Shown here: positions 32,622-40,640 of the stretch, in pieces
How the letters are laid out: each line of letters starts with the position of its first letter
How positions within the stretch are numbered: position 1 is the first letter of the stretch
IMG/VR virus record: IMGVR_UViG_3300031566_000045
Coordinates: 1-54,612 of that record
Length of the DNA stretch: 54,612 bases
Reading direction: 5' to 3' (one strand)
From: a virus
Program-made: the position numbers and the translations under genes
Notes under the pieces: model-generated
The model's database searches: none
Seen by the model: only the letters and a program-made list of their open reading frames with translations
Told to the model about the DNA's origin: nothing

Positions 32622-32743
32622 CCCCGGCGAGCTCGCCGGCGCTGCCACGATGGACCCAAGCGAGAGCCGGGCGGGACCTTCGATGTGGACGGGTAACTGA
32701 CGTGGAGCGACGCGAGGACCCGCCAGGTCGTAGGGTTGAGCCG

Positions 32744-33022
32744 ATGAGCGCTCCAGCGAACGCCGCGACGATCGCAGAGACCGTCGACCCGCTGGCCGCA
32801 GCGGACCCGGTTGTCTGCCACCACTGCGGCGAGTCCGCGGCGTGGGCGAGCGTCCGGTTCCAACGCTCGGGCCGGTACCTGTGGGTCCCGATCTCGACGG
32901 CGGGCGACGGTCGGGTCGTGTGGTGGAACGGCGAGTTCGTCGCGCTGAAGCCAGGGTCGAAGGTGTACCCCGGGGTGACCGCGTACCGGTTGCACGGCCA
33001 AATGGAGTGCGCTGAGGGCTGA
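32744..33022 (+). CDS. Small CxxC protein, leaderless
   Basis: A 92-residue protein from ATG 32744 (MSAPANAATIAETVDPLAAA). TAGGGT lies 7 nt upstream and there is no ribosome site, so the mRNA should be leaderless. CHHCGESAAW provides one Cys pair. The earlier part of the open frame (from 32618) has no start context. Confidence 0.65.
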   Translation: MSAPANAATIAETVDPLAAADPVVCHHCGESAAWASVRFQRSGRYLWVPISTAGDGRVVWWNGEFVALKPGSKVYPGVTAYRLHGQMECAEG

Positions 33023-33087
33023 GGCCCCCGCCCCCCTTCCCCCTCGTTGTATGGGTTCCGAGGCCCGGTTCCTCGCGGCGATTCTGA

Positions 33088-33174
33088 GGTTCTTCTGAAC
33101 AACCCCGTGACCAGCGTCTTTGCGTACCCGATCCGGGGCGCTGTAGTTGATCCGACTACAGAACCCTGTATACT
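33088..33174 (+). promoter_or_regulatory. Composite promoter/operator, leaderless
   Basis: Second element GGTTCTTCTGAACAACCCCG then TGACCAGCGTCTTTGC (33088-33124); palindrome TGTAGTTGATCCGACTACA (33142-33160); TTGATC, 16 bp, TATACT (33169-33174). ATG follows after 7 nt. This has the best -10 box in the window. Confidence 0.85.
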
Positions 33175-33181
33175 CGTACAC

Positions 33182-33532
33182 ATGAACAACACCGCAGACG
33201 CCACCAGCCGCCAGGGCGAGACCCGCTACATCGTCGCCCTCAACAACCCCGCCACGGTTCACCCCGCCCGCATCGAGGTCGACTACACCGACAGCGAGTG
33301 GGGCGGCCGGCAGGCATGGGTCACCGTCAGGGCCACCGACGGAAGCAACCGGTCGCAGACCGACATCGACCGCACCTACGCCACCGAGGCCGAGGCCAAC
33401 GCCGCAGCCCGCCAGTACGAAGCAGACTGCGATCGCCGCAACGCAGCCGAGGCAGCCCGGTGGGCGAGCATGAGCAACGCCGAACAATGCGCCTCGATGG
33501 GATACGGCCAAGGCCGCTACACCGGCGACTGA
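33182..33532 (+). CDS. Hypothetical protein, leaderless
   Basis: A 116-residue protein (MNNTADATSRQGETRYIVAL). A beta-rich middle is followed by Ala/Glu/Arg helices (AEANAAARQYEADCDRRNAA). It begins directly at the promoter. Function unknown. Confidence 0.75.
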   Translation: MNNTADATSRQGETRYIVALNNPATVHPARIEVDYTDSEWGGRQAWVTVRATDGSNRSQTDIDRTYATEAEANAAARQYEADCDRRNAAEAARWASMSNAEQCASMGYGQGRYTGD

Positions 33533-33576
33533 AGCCCCCACCAACCCGACCACCACCAACCCAAGGAGACGCCGAC

Positions 33577-33801
33577 ATGGCAACCACGACCGAAACCACA
33601 GACGCCCGAGGCCGCGAGGTCTGGCACCGACTCGCCAACGGCGAATGGGAACTCGAAGGCGTCGCCGCCACCGAGACCGACGCGGTGACCGCCGCCAAGC
33701 TGCTCCACCGCAGCCAGCTCGCCCTCTACCGCAACCGGTACACCGAGCAGGCCCGCCTCCTCGCCCGAGGCTGGGCGCTCCTCGAGATGGCGGCCGCGTG
33801 A
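33577..33801 (+). CDS. Small hypothetical protein
   Basis: A 74-residue protein (MATTTETTDARGREVWHRLA) with the recurrent leader AAGGAGACGCCGACATGGC, nearly identical to that of the gene at 28900. The N-terminus MATT is shared too. No motif recognised. Confidence 0.7.
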   Translation: MATTTETTDARGREVWHRLANGEWELEGVAATETDAVTAAKLLHRSQLALYRNRYTEQARLLARGWALLEMAAA

Positions 33802-34049
33802 TGGCCGACACCTTCAGCCTCCACGCCGCCGAACTGGCCGCGCTCCCCGAAGGGACCGTCGTGGTCGACACCTCCGAGTACGACTACACCAAGCTCGCCG
33901 ACGGCCGGTGGGTCACCGAAGGCCCCGAAAGCCCCGAGTACGGGACCAGTCAGATGCTCGCCGGTCTCGACCTCGCCGAGATCGACGGCGACCTCGCCGA
34001 CCCGACCACCAACGAGACGATCCTTCGGATCCTTGAGCTGAGGAGCTGA
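33801..34049 (+). CDS. Small acidic hypothetical protein
   Basis: An 82-residue acidic protein (MADTFSLHAAELAALPEGTV); TGATG overlap with the previous gene. Strand-rich centre (YDYTKLADGRWVTEG). Function unknown. Confidence 0.7.
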   Translation: MADTFSLHAAELAALPEGTVVVDTSEYDYTKLADGRWVTEGPESPEYGTSQMLAGLDLAEIDGDLADPTTNETILRILELRS

Positions 34050-34051
34050 CG

Positions 34052-34318
34052 ATGAAGATCCCCGGCTACTGCGAGAAGTGCCACCGGGCGCGCCGCGTCA
34101 CCGTCACCGGATCCGCCCTCGCCCGAGGCGGAACCCCCACCGGGATCTGCGACCCCTGCGCCACCCCCACCTGCGAGCACGGCAACTGCGCGAAGCCCGC
34201 CCGCCACCGAGTCGCCCGCACCGTCGATCGTCGCCTCTACCCGACCGGGCAGCTCCTCTGCGACTGGCACGAGGACCACGCCGCCGACCTCGGGATCCGA
34301 TCCTCGGTGCTCCGATGA
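34052..34318 (+). CDS. Small zinc-ribbon protein
   Basis: An 88-residue protein with CEKCHRARRV, CDPCATPTCEHGNC and a CDWHEDH segment, enough for two zinc sites. Basic at the start (RARRVTVTG). Probably nucleic-acid or protein binding. Overlaps the next gene (ATGA). Confidence 0.7.
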   Translation: MKIPGYCEKCHRARRVTVTGSALARGGTPTGICDPCATPTCEHGNCAKPARHRVARTVDRRLYPTGQLLCDWHEDHAADLGIRSSVLR

Positions 34319-34710
34319 GCAAGAAGCGCCGCACGGGAGGCAACCCCCGCGCCCGCCAAGCCGCCGGGAGGGTCACCAGACCCGCTCAGCCGCCGTGTAA
34401 GCGCCGGTCGTCCGTCGAAGGCCGACCTGTACCGTGCAAGCGGACAAGCCGCCTCCGGGTCGCTGGGGGGCCGTGGGTCGCCCACTGCTCATGGTGCGGG
34501 TCGATCGAACCCGGCCAGGCGCGACCGCCCACCGCTCGAGGCCCCGACCCCGAGCCGGTCCCCGCCGACCGGTTCTCGGCGGAAGCCCCCGCCATCGCGC
34601 TCCCGATCGCCGCACGGCAGCGCGCCCACCGCCTCGGCGTCGCCGGCTGGCCGCAAGAAGCCGTGGCCGCGTACGCGGAAGAGCTACAGTCACAATCCAC
34701 CGCCCGCTGA
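34315..34710 (+). CDS. Basic zinc-binding-like hypothetical protein
   Basis: A 131-residue protein starting MSKKRRTGGNPRARQAAGRV. Its strongly basic N-terminus precedes spaced Cys residues (CKRRSS, CKRTSR, CSWCGSIE). A C-terminal helix resembles small domains seen in whiB-like or DNA-binding phage proteins, but no family is certain. Confidence 0.6.
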   Translation: MSKKRRTGGNPRARQAAGRVTRPAQPPCKRRSSVEGRPVPCKRTSRLRVAGGPWVAHCSWCGSIEPGQARPPTARGPDPEPVPADRFSAEAPAIALPIAARQRAHRLGVAGWPQEAVAAYAEELQSQSTAR

Positions 34711-34722
34711 GGAGACGCCAAC

Positions 34723-35046
34723 ATGGCTGACATCGCACAGCTCGCCGAACGGCAGACCGTGAAGGTCACCGCCGACGGGACCATCATCTCAGGGACCGCG
34801 CACCTCGCGGCCGCCGCGATCACCGGAGCTGCGGTACGCCCCGAGCTCGGGACCCGAGACCAACGGATCGACGCCGGCGAGCACCGCTGCCTGACCTGCG
34901 GGGCGCTCGCATGGGACGAGACCCAAGACTTCCCCGGCGACGGCCACACCGACCGCGACTGGCCGCTCACGCACGGCCCTGTCGTGAACGACGAGTGCGA
35001 CCTCTGCCGGGTCGGCCGACTCGAGCTGGAGGCCGACGATGGCTGA
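34723..35046 (+). CDS. ParB-fragment-like protein with zinc ribbon
   Basis: A 107-residue protein. Residues 1-45 (MADIAQLAERQTVKVTADGT then IISGTAHLAAAA) recall the core of a ParB-type nuclease fold. CLTCGALAWDETQ and CDLCRVGRL provide a zinc ribbon behind it. GAGGAGACGCC precedes ATG. The ParB link is tentative. Confidence 0.55.
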   Translation: MADIAQLAERQTVKVTADGTIISGTAHLAAAAITGAAVRPELGTRDQRIDAGEHRCLTCGALAWDETQDFPGDGHTDRDWPLTHGPVVNDECDLCRVGRLELEADDG

Positions 35047-35344
35047 CCAGTACCTCGACCCCGACAAGACCCCGGTCGACTTCCGCAAATGGCTCTCCGA
35101 ACCCGACGAAGACGACTGCCCGTGGCCCATCATCGACGCCGCGCTCAACGAGATCGACCGGCTCCGCGACCTCCTCACCGACGTACTGGCCGACAACCCC
35201 GACGCCTGCGACCACCCGTGGGACTGCGACTGCTCGGCCGCCAAAGCGATCCGGCTCCTGCGCCTCGAGGGGGCCGAGGCCCCGAACCGAGAACAGCGAA
35301 CCGAGAACCCCGGTTCCCGGTTCAACGCCCCGAGGGGCCACTGA
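35039..35344 (+). CDS. Hypothetical acidic protein
   Basis: A 101-residue acidic protein (MADQYLDPDKTPVDFRKWLS) with a helix INEIDRLRDLL-like segment (ALNEIDRLRDLLTDVLADN) and a CDHPWDCDC cluster that may bind metal. It overlaps its neighbours. Confidence 0.65.
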   Translation: MADQYLDPDKTPVDFRKWLSEPDEDDCPWPIIDAALNEIDRLRDLLTDVLADNPDACDHPWDCDCSAAKAIRLLRLEGAEAPNREQRTENPGSRFNAPRGH

Positions 35345-35538
35345 TGAGCGACCTCGAGACGATCGCCGTCATCCTCAGCGCCATCGCGTTCTCCGCGATC
35401 ACCGCCTACCGGATCTGGCAACACGACCAGGACGACCACACCGACACCCGCCAGCTACGCGAAGCCGACGCCCGCCGCGCCGCCATCGGCCGCGCCGTCA
35501 CCCCCCGCCCCTGGCCCGAGGAGGCCCACGATGGATGA
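35344..35538 (+). CDS. Small single-pass membrane protein
   Basis: A 64-residue protein (MSDLETIAVILSAIAFSAIT) with one N-terminal hydrophobic helix (residues 5-22) and a charged tail. Overlaps the upstream stop (TGATG). Function unknown. Confidence 0.65.
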   Translation: MSDLETIAVILSAIAFSAITAYRIWQHDQDDHTDTRQLREADARRAAIGRAVTPRPWPEEAHDG

Positions 35539-36028
35539 CGCCCTCACCTGCCCATGCAAGGACGGGCTGCCCGACCCCTGCACCGTCTGCGGCGAACCCG
35601 CCGACGGGATCTGCAAGCTCGATGAAGCGAACGCCCGCCAGTCGCGCGCCCCGCTGGTCACGATGCTGCAGCGGATCCACGAAGCGTCATGGGCGACCGG
35701 CCAAGAGCGACCGGTCACCATGTCGGCGATCGACTGGCCGCCAGCCGAGCAAGCCGTGTGGGCCGAGATCCTGCCCGCGGCGGTACCCGCGACGGCCGCC
35801 GACCTGCCTGACCCCGACGAAGACCTGCGCTGCCCGCACTGCAACGGCGAACCCGGCGACCCGACCAGCCACCGAGAGGGCTGCGTCACGCTCGACACCT
35901 GCGCTCAGACCGAACCGGACCTCGAGCGCCCGTGGCACCCCGAATCGGAGTGGCTCCACGGCGGCCATGCCAAGTACGGCGAAGAGCTGAACGCCCACAT
36001 CCGAGAAGCCCACGGAGGACAGCGATGA
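35531..36028 (+). CDS. Multi-CxxC zinc-ribbon protein
   Basis: A 165-residue protein with CPCKDG, CTVCGEPADGIC and CPHCNGEPGDPT with HREGCVTL. At least two zinc ribbons are likely, around a helical centre (VTMLQRIHEASWATG). Likely a nucleic-acid or protein adaptor; no enzyme motif. Confidence 0.7.
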   Translation: MDDALTCPCKDGLPDPCTVCGEPADGICKLDEANARQSRAPLVTMLQRIHEASWATGQERPVTMSAIDWPPAEQAVWAEILPAAVPATAADLPDPDEDLRCPHCNGEPGDPTSHREGCVTLDTCAQTEPDLERPWHPESEWLHGGHAKYGEELNAHIREAHGGQR

Positions 36029-36321
36029 CCGACCACCTGACCGCCTCGGGCGGCTACTGCGCGCCGATCGCCCCCTTCTACGACCTCGGCCCCGACCGCA
36101 ACCGCCGACGCGACGACCCCGACCCGCCGAGGTGGCGACAGAAGGCGTTCTGGACCGGCTCGCCGGCCGCCGCCCTGGCCGACGCGCTCGCCGCCGAACG
36201 GTACCGCGACATGGTCAACTACGACCTGATCCCCACCGTCGAGGATCTGTTCCCCGTCATCTCAGCGCCCCGCGGCGGGATCACCTACCTCAAGCCACCC
36301 GACCTCGAGGCCAGCCCGTGA
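36025..36321 (+). CDS. Hypothetical protein
   Basis: A 98-residue protein (MTDHLTASGGYCAPIAPFYD) with Arg/Asp-rich centre. It overlaps genes on both sides. No motif. Confidence 0.65.
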   Translation: MTDHLTASGGYCAPIAPFYDLGPDRNRRRDDPDPPRWRQKAFWTGSPAAALADALAAERYRDMVNYDLIPTVEDLFPVISAPRGGITYLKPPDLEASP

Positions 36322-36551
36322 AGACCGTCACCCTCACCATCCACGACGCCGCCGAATGCGAAGTGCTCGCCGAGCTCACCGCCCACGCCTTCGAAATCAA
36401 CGCCACCCGAGCGGTCGAAGCGTCCGACCCTGATGCCTTCGACTACGCCACCCGCAACGCCACCCGGATCCGAGCGCTCCAAGAACGGCTCCGGGCGAGG
36501 CTCGAGCAGGCCGGCTGCGAGCTGGTCAACGGCGACTGGATCGCCCGATGA
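36318..36551 (+). CDS. Small helical hypothetical protein
   Basis: A 77-residue protein from GTG 36318 (VKTVTLTIHDAAECEVLAEL), probably strand plus helices ending in RIRALQERLRARLEQAG. GTGA and ATGA overlaps. Function unknown. Confidence 0.65.
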   Translation: MKTVTLTIHDAAECEVLAELTAHAFEINATRAVEASDPDAFDYATRNATRIRALQERLRARLEQAGCELVNGDWIAR

Positions 36552-36838
36552 GCGACGAGCCGATGGACGGCTACCCCGACATCTACGACCAGCTCGTAGA
36601 AACCGACCCGCTCGAGCTACGCGACCGCGCCCGCCGCCTCCATTGGTGGCTCGGCCAGCTCTGCGAGAGCGTCAGCGCCGACGACATGACCGGCCTCCCT
36701 GGCTGCCACGCCGGCGCACCCGCATGGGGATGGCTCAACACGCCAGACTCCATCTCGATCACCCGACCCGAAGCCGCCGAGCTCGCCGAACTACTCGGCC
36801 TCGAAGGCGGCCCCCGACCAGGAGACACCGATGGCTGA
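36548..36838 (+). CDS. Hypothetical protein
   Basis: A 96-residue protein (MSDEPMDGYPDIYDQLVETD), acidic, with RARRLHWWLGQLCESV helix. No recognised family. Coupled to neighbours by short overlaps. Confidence 0.65.
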   Translation: MSDEPMDGYPDIYDQLVETDPLELRDRARRLHWWLGQLCESVSADDMTGLPGCHAGAPAWGWLNTPDSISITRPEAAELAELLGLEGGPRPGDTDG

Positions 36839-37205
36839 CGACAAACCCGAACAGGTCGCATTCCAGACCAACAACCCGTACAGCCTCGTCGCGCCCGGCG
36901 CACGCCACGCCGGCCAATACAACGTCTCCGAGGACGGCACCACCATCGTCGCCTCCTGCTCCTGCCGGTGGCACGCCGAACCCGTCGAGATCGAACACGC
37001 CACCAGCGCCGCCGACCGGACCCGCGTCATGGTCGCCGCCGCCGAGAAGGCCCGCCCCCTCCTCGATGACCACCTCAAGCACCAAGCGTGCCCCCGCTGC
37101 GGAGGGCAAGGCCAGACCGTCGACCCGAAACGCCCGTGGATCGAACCGCAGCCCTGCACCCTCTGCTTCGGGTCACGCACCTGCCTCCCCGACCCGAAGC
37201 CGTGA
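36831..37205 (+). CDS. Zinc-ribbon hypothetical protein
   Basis: A 124-residue protein with CSCRWH and a C-terminal DnaJ-like zinc pair: CPRCGGQGQTV and CTLCFGSRTC. The N-terminal half is beta-rich. Probably a small adaptor protein. Confidence 0.7.
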   Translation: MADDKPEQVAFQTNNPYSLVAPGARHAGQYNVSEDGTTIVASCSCRWHAEPVEIEHATSAADRTRVMVAAAEKARPLLDDHLKHQACPRCGGQGQTVDPKRPWIEPQPCTLCFGSRTCLPDPKP

Positions 37206-37558
37206 CCGAACCCGCCGCCGTCACAGTCGGGAACCTCGTCACCGCCGACGACCAAGACGAACCGCTCGAGTGCCGGCGCTGCAACGAGATCGGCGTGCCC
37301 CGCCTCATCTCCCCCTACTGGAAGCCCGACGAGCCCGGCCTCTGCCCCCGATGCTGCGCCGCCGCGGCCGCCCACTTCGAAGCGCTCGCCGAGGGCTGGC
37401 CCATCCTCGACGGCACCCGACCCCCGAAGCTCGCCGACCTGCAGCAGTTCTGGCACGACTACCGACGCTTCCCCGACGACGAAGAGGTAGACCGTGACAC
37501 CGGCCTCCTCTCATGGCGGCCCCGCCCGAACGAGATCGAGGAGATCCCCGAGTGGTGA
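37202..37558 (+). CDS. Zinc-ribbon hypothetical protein
   Basis: A 118-residue protein from GTG 37202 (GTGA overlap). CRRCNEIGVPRLISPYWKPD and CPRCCAAAAAHFEALAEG form a four-Cys ribbon. It is coupled to the RecB-like nuclease gene downstream (GTGGTGA), so may be its partner. Confidence 0.7.
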   Translation: MTEPAAVTVGNLVTADDQDEPLECRRCNEIGVPRLISPYWKPDEPGLCPRCCAAAAAHFEALAEGWPILDGTRPPKLADLQQFWHDYRRFPDDEEVDRDTGLLSWRPRPNEIEEIPEW

Positions 37559-38400
37559 CCACCGACGAAGCGCCCGAGATGCCCCGCCCCGCGACGATCT
37601 CCGTCAGCGCAGCCGACACCTACGACAAATGCCCCCGCCAATGGCACGCCAAGTACGTCCTCCGACTCGAAGACCCATCCGGTCCCGAAGCGATCGCCGG
37701 GACGCTCACGCACACCGTCCTCGAGCACCTCGCCGCCGAGCCGCCCGAGCGTCGCAACCTCCGCACCGCCGCGTCGATCGCCGACCTCTACTGGCCCGAA
37801 GTCGACGCCGCGCTCCGAGCGAAGGCGATGGCGTTCGTGTCGCTCGCGCTGAAGCTCCCCACCAGCCGCCAGCCCGGAACCGTCGTCGCCGAACGGCGCG
37901 TCGAGACCGAGCTCGCCGGCATCCCGTTCGTCGGGATCATCGACCTGACCGAGACGACCGCGTCGGGCGCGGCGATCGTCACCGACTGGAAGACCGGGAA
38001 GCGTCCCGACCGCGCCGACTGGCTCGAGCCGAAGCTGCGCCAAGTCACCCTGTACGCCGCCGCGGTCGAGGCCCACGACAAGCGGCCCGTCGCCGAGGGT
38101 CGCATCGTGTGGATCCCGATCGGTCACATCGACGTCGTGCCGATCACCCGCTCGGCGATCACCGAGGCTGTCGACTGGCTCGGGAACATCTGGACGTCGA
38201 TCGAGCAGGATCTCGCCGAGGACCGGTTCGACCCGTCGCCGGGTCCGCTGTGCTCTTGGTGCCCCGCGTGTGGCGACTGCCCCGAGGGGATGGTGGCGAT
38301 CCGAGCTCGGGCGAAGCGGCCCGGGAAGTCGCTCGGCGATCACGGGATCGCCGCCCTGGCGGCCGAGGCAGAACAGGGTTCTTCTCCGACAACCCTGTGA
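37555..38400 (+). CDS. PD-(D/E)XK nuclease (RecB/Cas4-like)
   Basis: A 281-residue protein. ISVSAADTYDKCPRQWHAKY and GTLTHTVLEHLA at the N-terminus, IVTDWKTGKRP (catalytic D and K) and LRQVTLYAAAVEA (helix after the core) define a RecB/Cas4-type nuclease. The end carries CSWCPACGDCPEG, which with the N-terminal Cys could hold an Fe-S cluster as in AddB/Cas4. Such phage nucleases process DNA ends in recombination or replication. GTG 37555 overlaps the upstream stop. Its stop lies in the next composite element. Confidence 0.85.
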   Translation: MTTDEAPEMPRPATISVSAADTYDKCPRQWHAKYVLRLEDPSGPEAIAGTLTHTVLEHLAAEPPERRNLRTAASIADLYWPEVDAALRAKAMAFVSLALKLPTSRQPGTVVAERRVETELAGIPFVGIIDLTETTASGAAIVTDWKTGKRPDRADWLEPKLRQVTLYAAAVEAHDKRPVAEGRIVWIPIGHIDVVPITRSAITEAVDWLGNIWTSIEQDLAEDRFDPSPGPLCSWCPACGDCPEGMVAIRARAKRPGKSLGDHGIAALAAEAEQGSSPTTL

Positions 38401-38455
38401 CCAGCGTCTTTGCCCCCTCGCTGTAGTTGACTCGACTACAGATGCACGGTATCTT
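38377..38455 (+). promoter_or_regulatory. Composite promoter/operator, leaderless
   Basis: Second element at 38377-38414, overlapping the RecB stop; palindrome TGTAGTTGACTCGACTACA (38422-38440); TTGACT, 17 bp, TATCTT (38450-38455). ATG follows after 6 nt. Confidence 0.85.
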
Positions 38456-38461
38456 GTGGAC

Positions 38462-38728
38462 ATGAGGAACCCCACCGCAGCCCAACAAAACGCCCGCCAG
38501 CGCCGAGCACGCGCCGCCCGCCAGATGAAAAACGCCAACGACGCAGCCCGCCGAGACCGCCGCAGCCGCCAGGCCGCAGCCCCTCGCACCAGCTTCGACG
38601 CCAGCATGGCCGCAGCCGCAGCCCGCCGGGCCGCTCGCAGCGCCGACCAGAGCGCAGCCGACGCAGCCGACGACGCCGCCCAAGACGCGAGCATGGCCCG
38701 CCAAGCAGCCCGAGGACAGGCCCGATGA
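38462..38728 (+). CDS. Ala/Arg-rich basic protein, leaderless
   Basis: An 88-residue protein (MRNPTAAQQNARQRRARAAR) made almost entirely of Ala, Arg, Gln, Ser and Asp. A long helix, basic at first and acidic later, is predicted; it resembles small nucleoid-like DNA-binding proteins only in composition. Confidence 0.7.
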   Translation: MRNPTAAQQNARQRRARAARQMKNANDAARRDRRSRQAAAPRTSFDASMAAAAARRAARSADQSAADAADDAAQDASMARQAARGQAR

Positions 38729-38943
38729 GCACCACCACCACCACCAACCGACCCGAAGCCGACATGGCCCCCACCGACACCACCACCCCCGGCGATCGAG
38801 TCACACACATCGCCGACCGCGACCAACTCACCTGGATCGTAGACACCATCGACGGCGACAACGCCCACCTCCACAAGCTCGTCGCCCCCGGCGTCACCGT
38901 CACCTACCCCACCCGCAAGCTCGCCCGGAAGGCCACCCGATGA
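38725..38943 (+). CDS. Small hypothetical protein, MSTTTT family
   Basis: A 72-residue protein (MSTTTTTNRPEADMAPTDTT). The MSTTTT start is shared with the next gene, suggesting copied start cassettes. The second half (DRDQLTWIVDTIDGDNAHLH) is beta-rich, like a small SH3-type fold. Function unknown. Confidence 0.65.
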   Translation: MSTTTTTNRPEADMAPTDTTTPGDRVTHIADRDQLTWIVDTIDGDNAHLHKLVAPGVTVTYPTRKLARKATR

Positions 38944-39338
38944 GCACCACCACCACCGACACCCGCCGCTACCGGATCCCGATGGCAGCCCGCACCGTGG
39001 TCACCAACTGCCACCGCTGCGGAACACTGGTCGATGACACCCACGCCCAAGCCGTCGAAGTATGGGACCTCGCCGACGGCACCAGCGAAACCCGCTACTA
39101 CCACGCCCACGCCTCGCGCTGCGAAGCAGCCGAAGCGACCAACCAAGGAGACGCCGACATGGCCCACCACATCACCATCACCGAGAAGCCCGCCACACCC
39201 GGCGCAGGCGACATCGACGGCTACAACGCCACCTGCTCGAGCTGCGGCCCGACCGGCGGATACAGCATCCGGTCGATGACCGAGAAGCACGGCCGCGACC
39301 ACGCCGCCTACATGACCCGCAAGGAGACGACCCGATGA
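38940..39338 (+). CDS. Apparent in-frame fusion of two small zinc proteins
   Basis: A 132-residue open frame. Residues 1-67 contain CHRCGTLVDDT. Residues 68-73 (NQGDAD) are the translation of a complete ribosome-binding cassette, ACCAAGGAGACGCCGACATG-like, that elsewhere precedes separate genes. ATG at codon 74 (39159) would begin a second protein, MAHHITITEKPATPGAG, with CSSCGPTGGY. Either both a fusion and an internal product are made, or the first gene lost its stop. Confidence 0.65.
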   Translation: MSTTTTDTRRYRIPMAARTVVTNCHRCGTLVDDTHAQAVEVWDLADGTSETRYYHAHASRCEAAEATNQGDADMAHHITITEKPATPGAGDIDGYNATCSSCGPTGGYSIRSMTEKHGRDHAAYMTRKETTR

Positions 39339-39601
39339 GCCTCCACCACACCGACCTCGGCGACGGACGCACCGAGATCCGCCGCCAACCCGACGAGGAA
39401 CCCTTCGCGCTCCTCACCGCGCCCCGAGCACGCCCCGACCGCCGATGGGGCATCACCTACCGCAGCCACGGCCAGACCGACTGGACCGCCTACAGCAACG
39501 TCTCCACCGAGAACCGCAAGCAAGCCGACGCCGAACTCGAGCGGACCGCCCGAGTCGCCAACGACTACCAGCTCGGCCTCACCGACCAGCTCCCCGCCTG
39601 A
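39335..39601 (+). CDS. Hypothetical protein
   Basis: An 88-residue protein (MSLHHTDLGDGRTEIRRQPD), Arg/Asp-rich with a C-terminal helix (KQADAELERTARVANDYQLG). ATGA overlap. Function unknown. Confidence 0.65.
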   Translation: MSLHHTDLGDGRTEIRRQPDEEPFALLTAPRARPDRRWGITYRSHGQTDWTAYSNVSTENRKQADAELERTARVANDYQLGLTDQLPA

Positions 39602-39660
39602 CTCCTCGCTCCCCGTCACACGGAGAGCTACAGTCGAACCCCCGACCAAGGAGAAGCCGA

Positions 39661-39885
39661 ATGGCCGAATTCGAAGGCGAACGCCGATGGCGATACGTCG
39701 CCACGTTCACCGCCGACAACCCCGCCAGCGCCACCCGAGCAGCGATCGCCGCCGAGCGCGCCATCGAAGACACCCGCCGCGCCGAAGACCTCCCCGACGG
39801 AGTCCGCAGCTCCCTCGACGCCCTCCAACCCGAAACGTGGGCGATGTGGGCCGAGCCGATCAACCCGAGAGACGCCGATGGCTGA
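39661..39885 (+). CDS. Small hypothetical protein
   Basis: A 74-residue protein (MAEFEGERRWRYVATFTADN). CAAGGAGAAG precedes ATG; CTACAGT about 30 nt further upstream may be a -10 box without a palindrome. Ala-rich helix in the middle. Function unknown. Confidence 0.65.
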   Translation: MAEFEGERRWRYVATFTADNPASATRAAIAAERAIEDTRRAEDLPDGVRSSLDALQPETWAMWAEPINPRDADG

Positions 39886-40216
39886 CACCCCGCCCATCCG
39901 CATCCAACGCAAACGCACCGCCGGCTGGCGCATGCCGAAAGGCGCACGATCCGTCACCCGACCCGGACCCTTCGGGAACCCGTTCCGAGTCGGCGACCCG
40001 ATCATCATCCTCGCCGTCGACCACGAGTACTCGACCGTCACCACCCCCGACCTCGCCGTCGCCCTCTACCGCGCCTGGCTCACCAACCCGACCGACCCGC
40101 GCGCCATCATCCTCACCGAACACCTCCCCGAGCTCACCGGCCTCGACCTCGCCTGCTACTGCCAGCCCGACGACCCGTGCCACGCCGACGTCCTCCTCGA
40201 GCTGGCGAACCCATGA
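39878..40216 (+). CDS. DUF4326 family protein
   Basis: A 112-residue protein matching DUF4326. It has IRIQRKRTAGWRMPKGARSV, RPGPFGNPF, and the end LTGLDLACYCQPDDPCHADV then LLELANP. The CYC-CHAD cluster may bind metal. Widespread in phages; biochemical function is not established. Confidence 0.85.
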   Translation: MADTPPIRIQRKRTAGWRMPKGARSVTRPGPFGNPFRVGDPIIILAVDHEYSTVTTPDLAVALYRAWLTNPTDPRAIILTEHLPELTGLDLACYCQPDDPCHADVLLELANP

Positions 40217-40368
40217 CCATCGCCGACTGGTACACCCGCAACGCCGGCCAAACCCCCACCGAAGACCAGGCCCGCTGCCTCACCGTCCTCGCCACCATCA
40301 GCACCACCCCCGGCACCCTCTACAACCTCCACGCCGACGCGCCCCTCACCGAATGGAGCTACCCGTGA
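40213..40368 (+). CDS. Very small hypothetical protein
   Basis: A 51-residue protein (MTIADWYTRNAGQTPTEDQA) overlapping both neighbours (ATGA and GTGA). Possibly a small HTH-like fold. Function unknown. Confidence 0.6.
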   Translation: MTIADWYTRNAGQTPTEDQARCLTVLATISTTPGTLYNLHADAPLTEWSYP

Positions 40369-40640
40369 AACCCCCGATCCGCACCGTCCGCTGCCCCCAC
40401 TGCGACGGCGAACTCGCCGCCTACGACCACGCCACCCGCACCGCCCACCTCACCATCAGCGCCCCAACCTGGGACGCCCTCGAGGAACGCGCCCACCGCG
40501 CCCTCACGGCGCTCGCCGACGGCCACGGCTACCTCATCGACCACATCACCGCCAGCCCGCTCGTCCGCACCGCCGGCGGCGACATCTGCATGTGGACCGC
40601 CGACATCGAAGCCCGCATCATCCCCAACGCCGATGACTGA
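40365..40640 (+). CDS. Hypothetical protein with CxxC
   Basis: A 91-residue product from GTG 40365 (VKPPIRTVRCPHCDGELAAY), with a single CPHC pair followed by DH and H residues that could complete a zinc site. GTGA overlap; stop overlaps the next gene. Confidence 0.65.
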   Translation: MKPPIRTVRCPHCDGELAAYDHATRTAHLTISAPTWDALEERAHRALTALADGHGYLIDHITASPLVRTAGGDICMWTADIEARIIPNADD

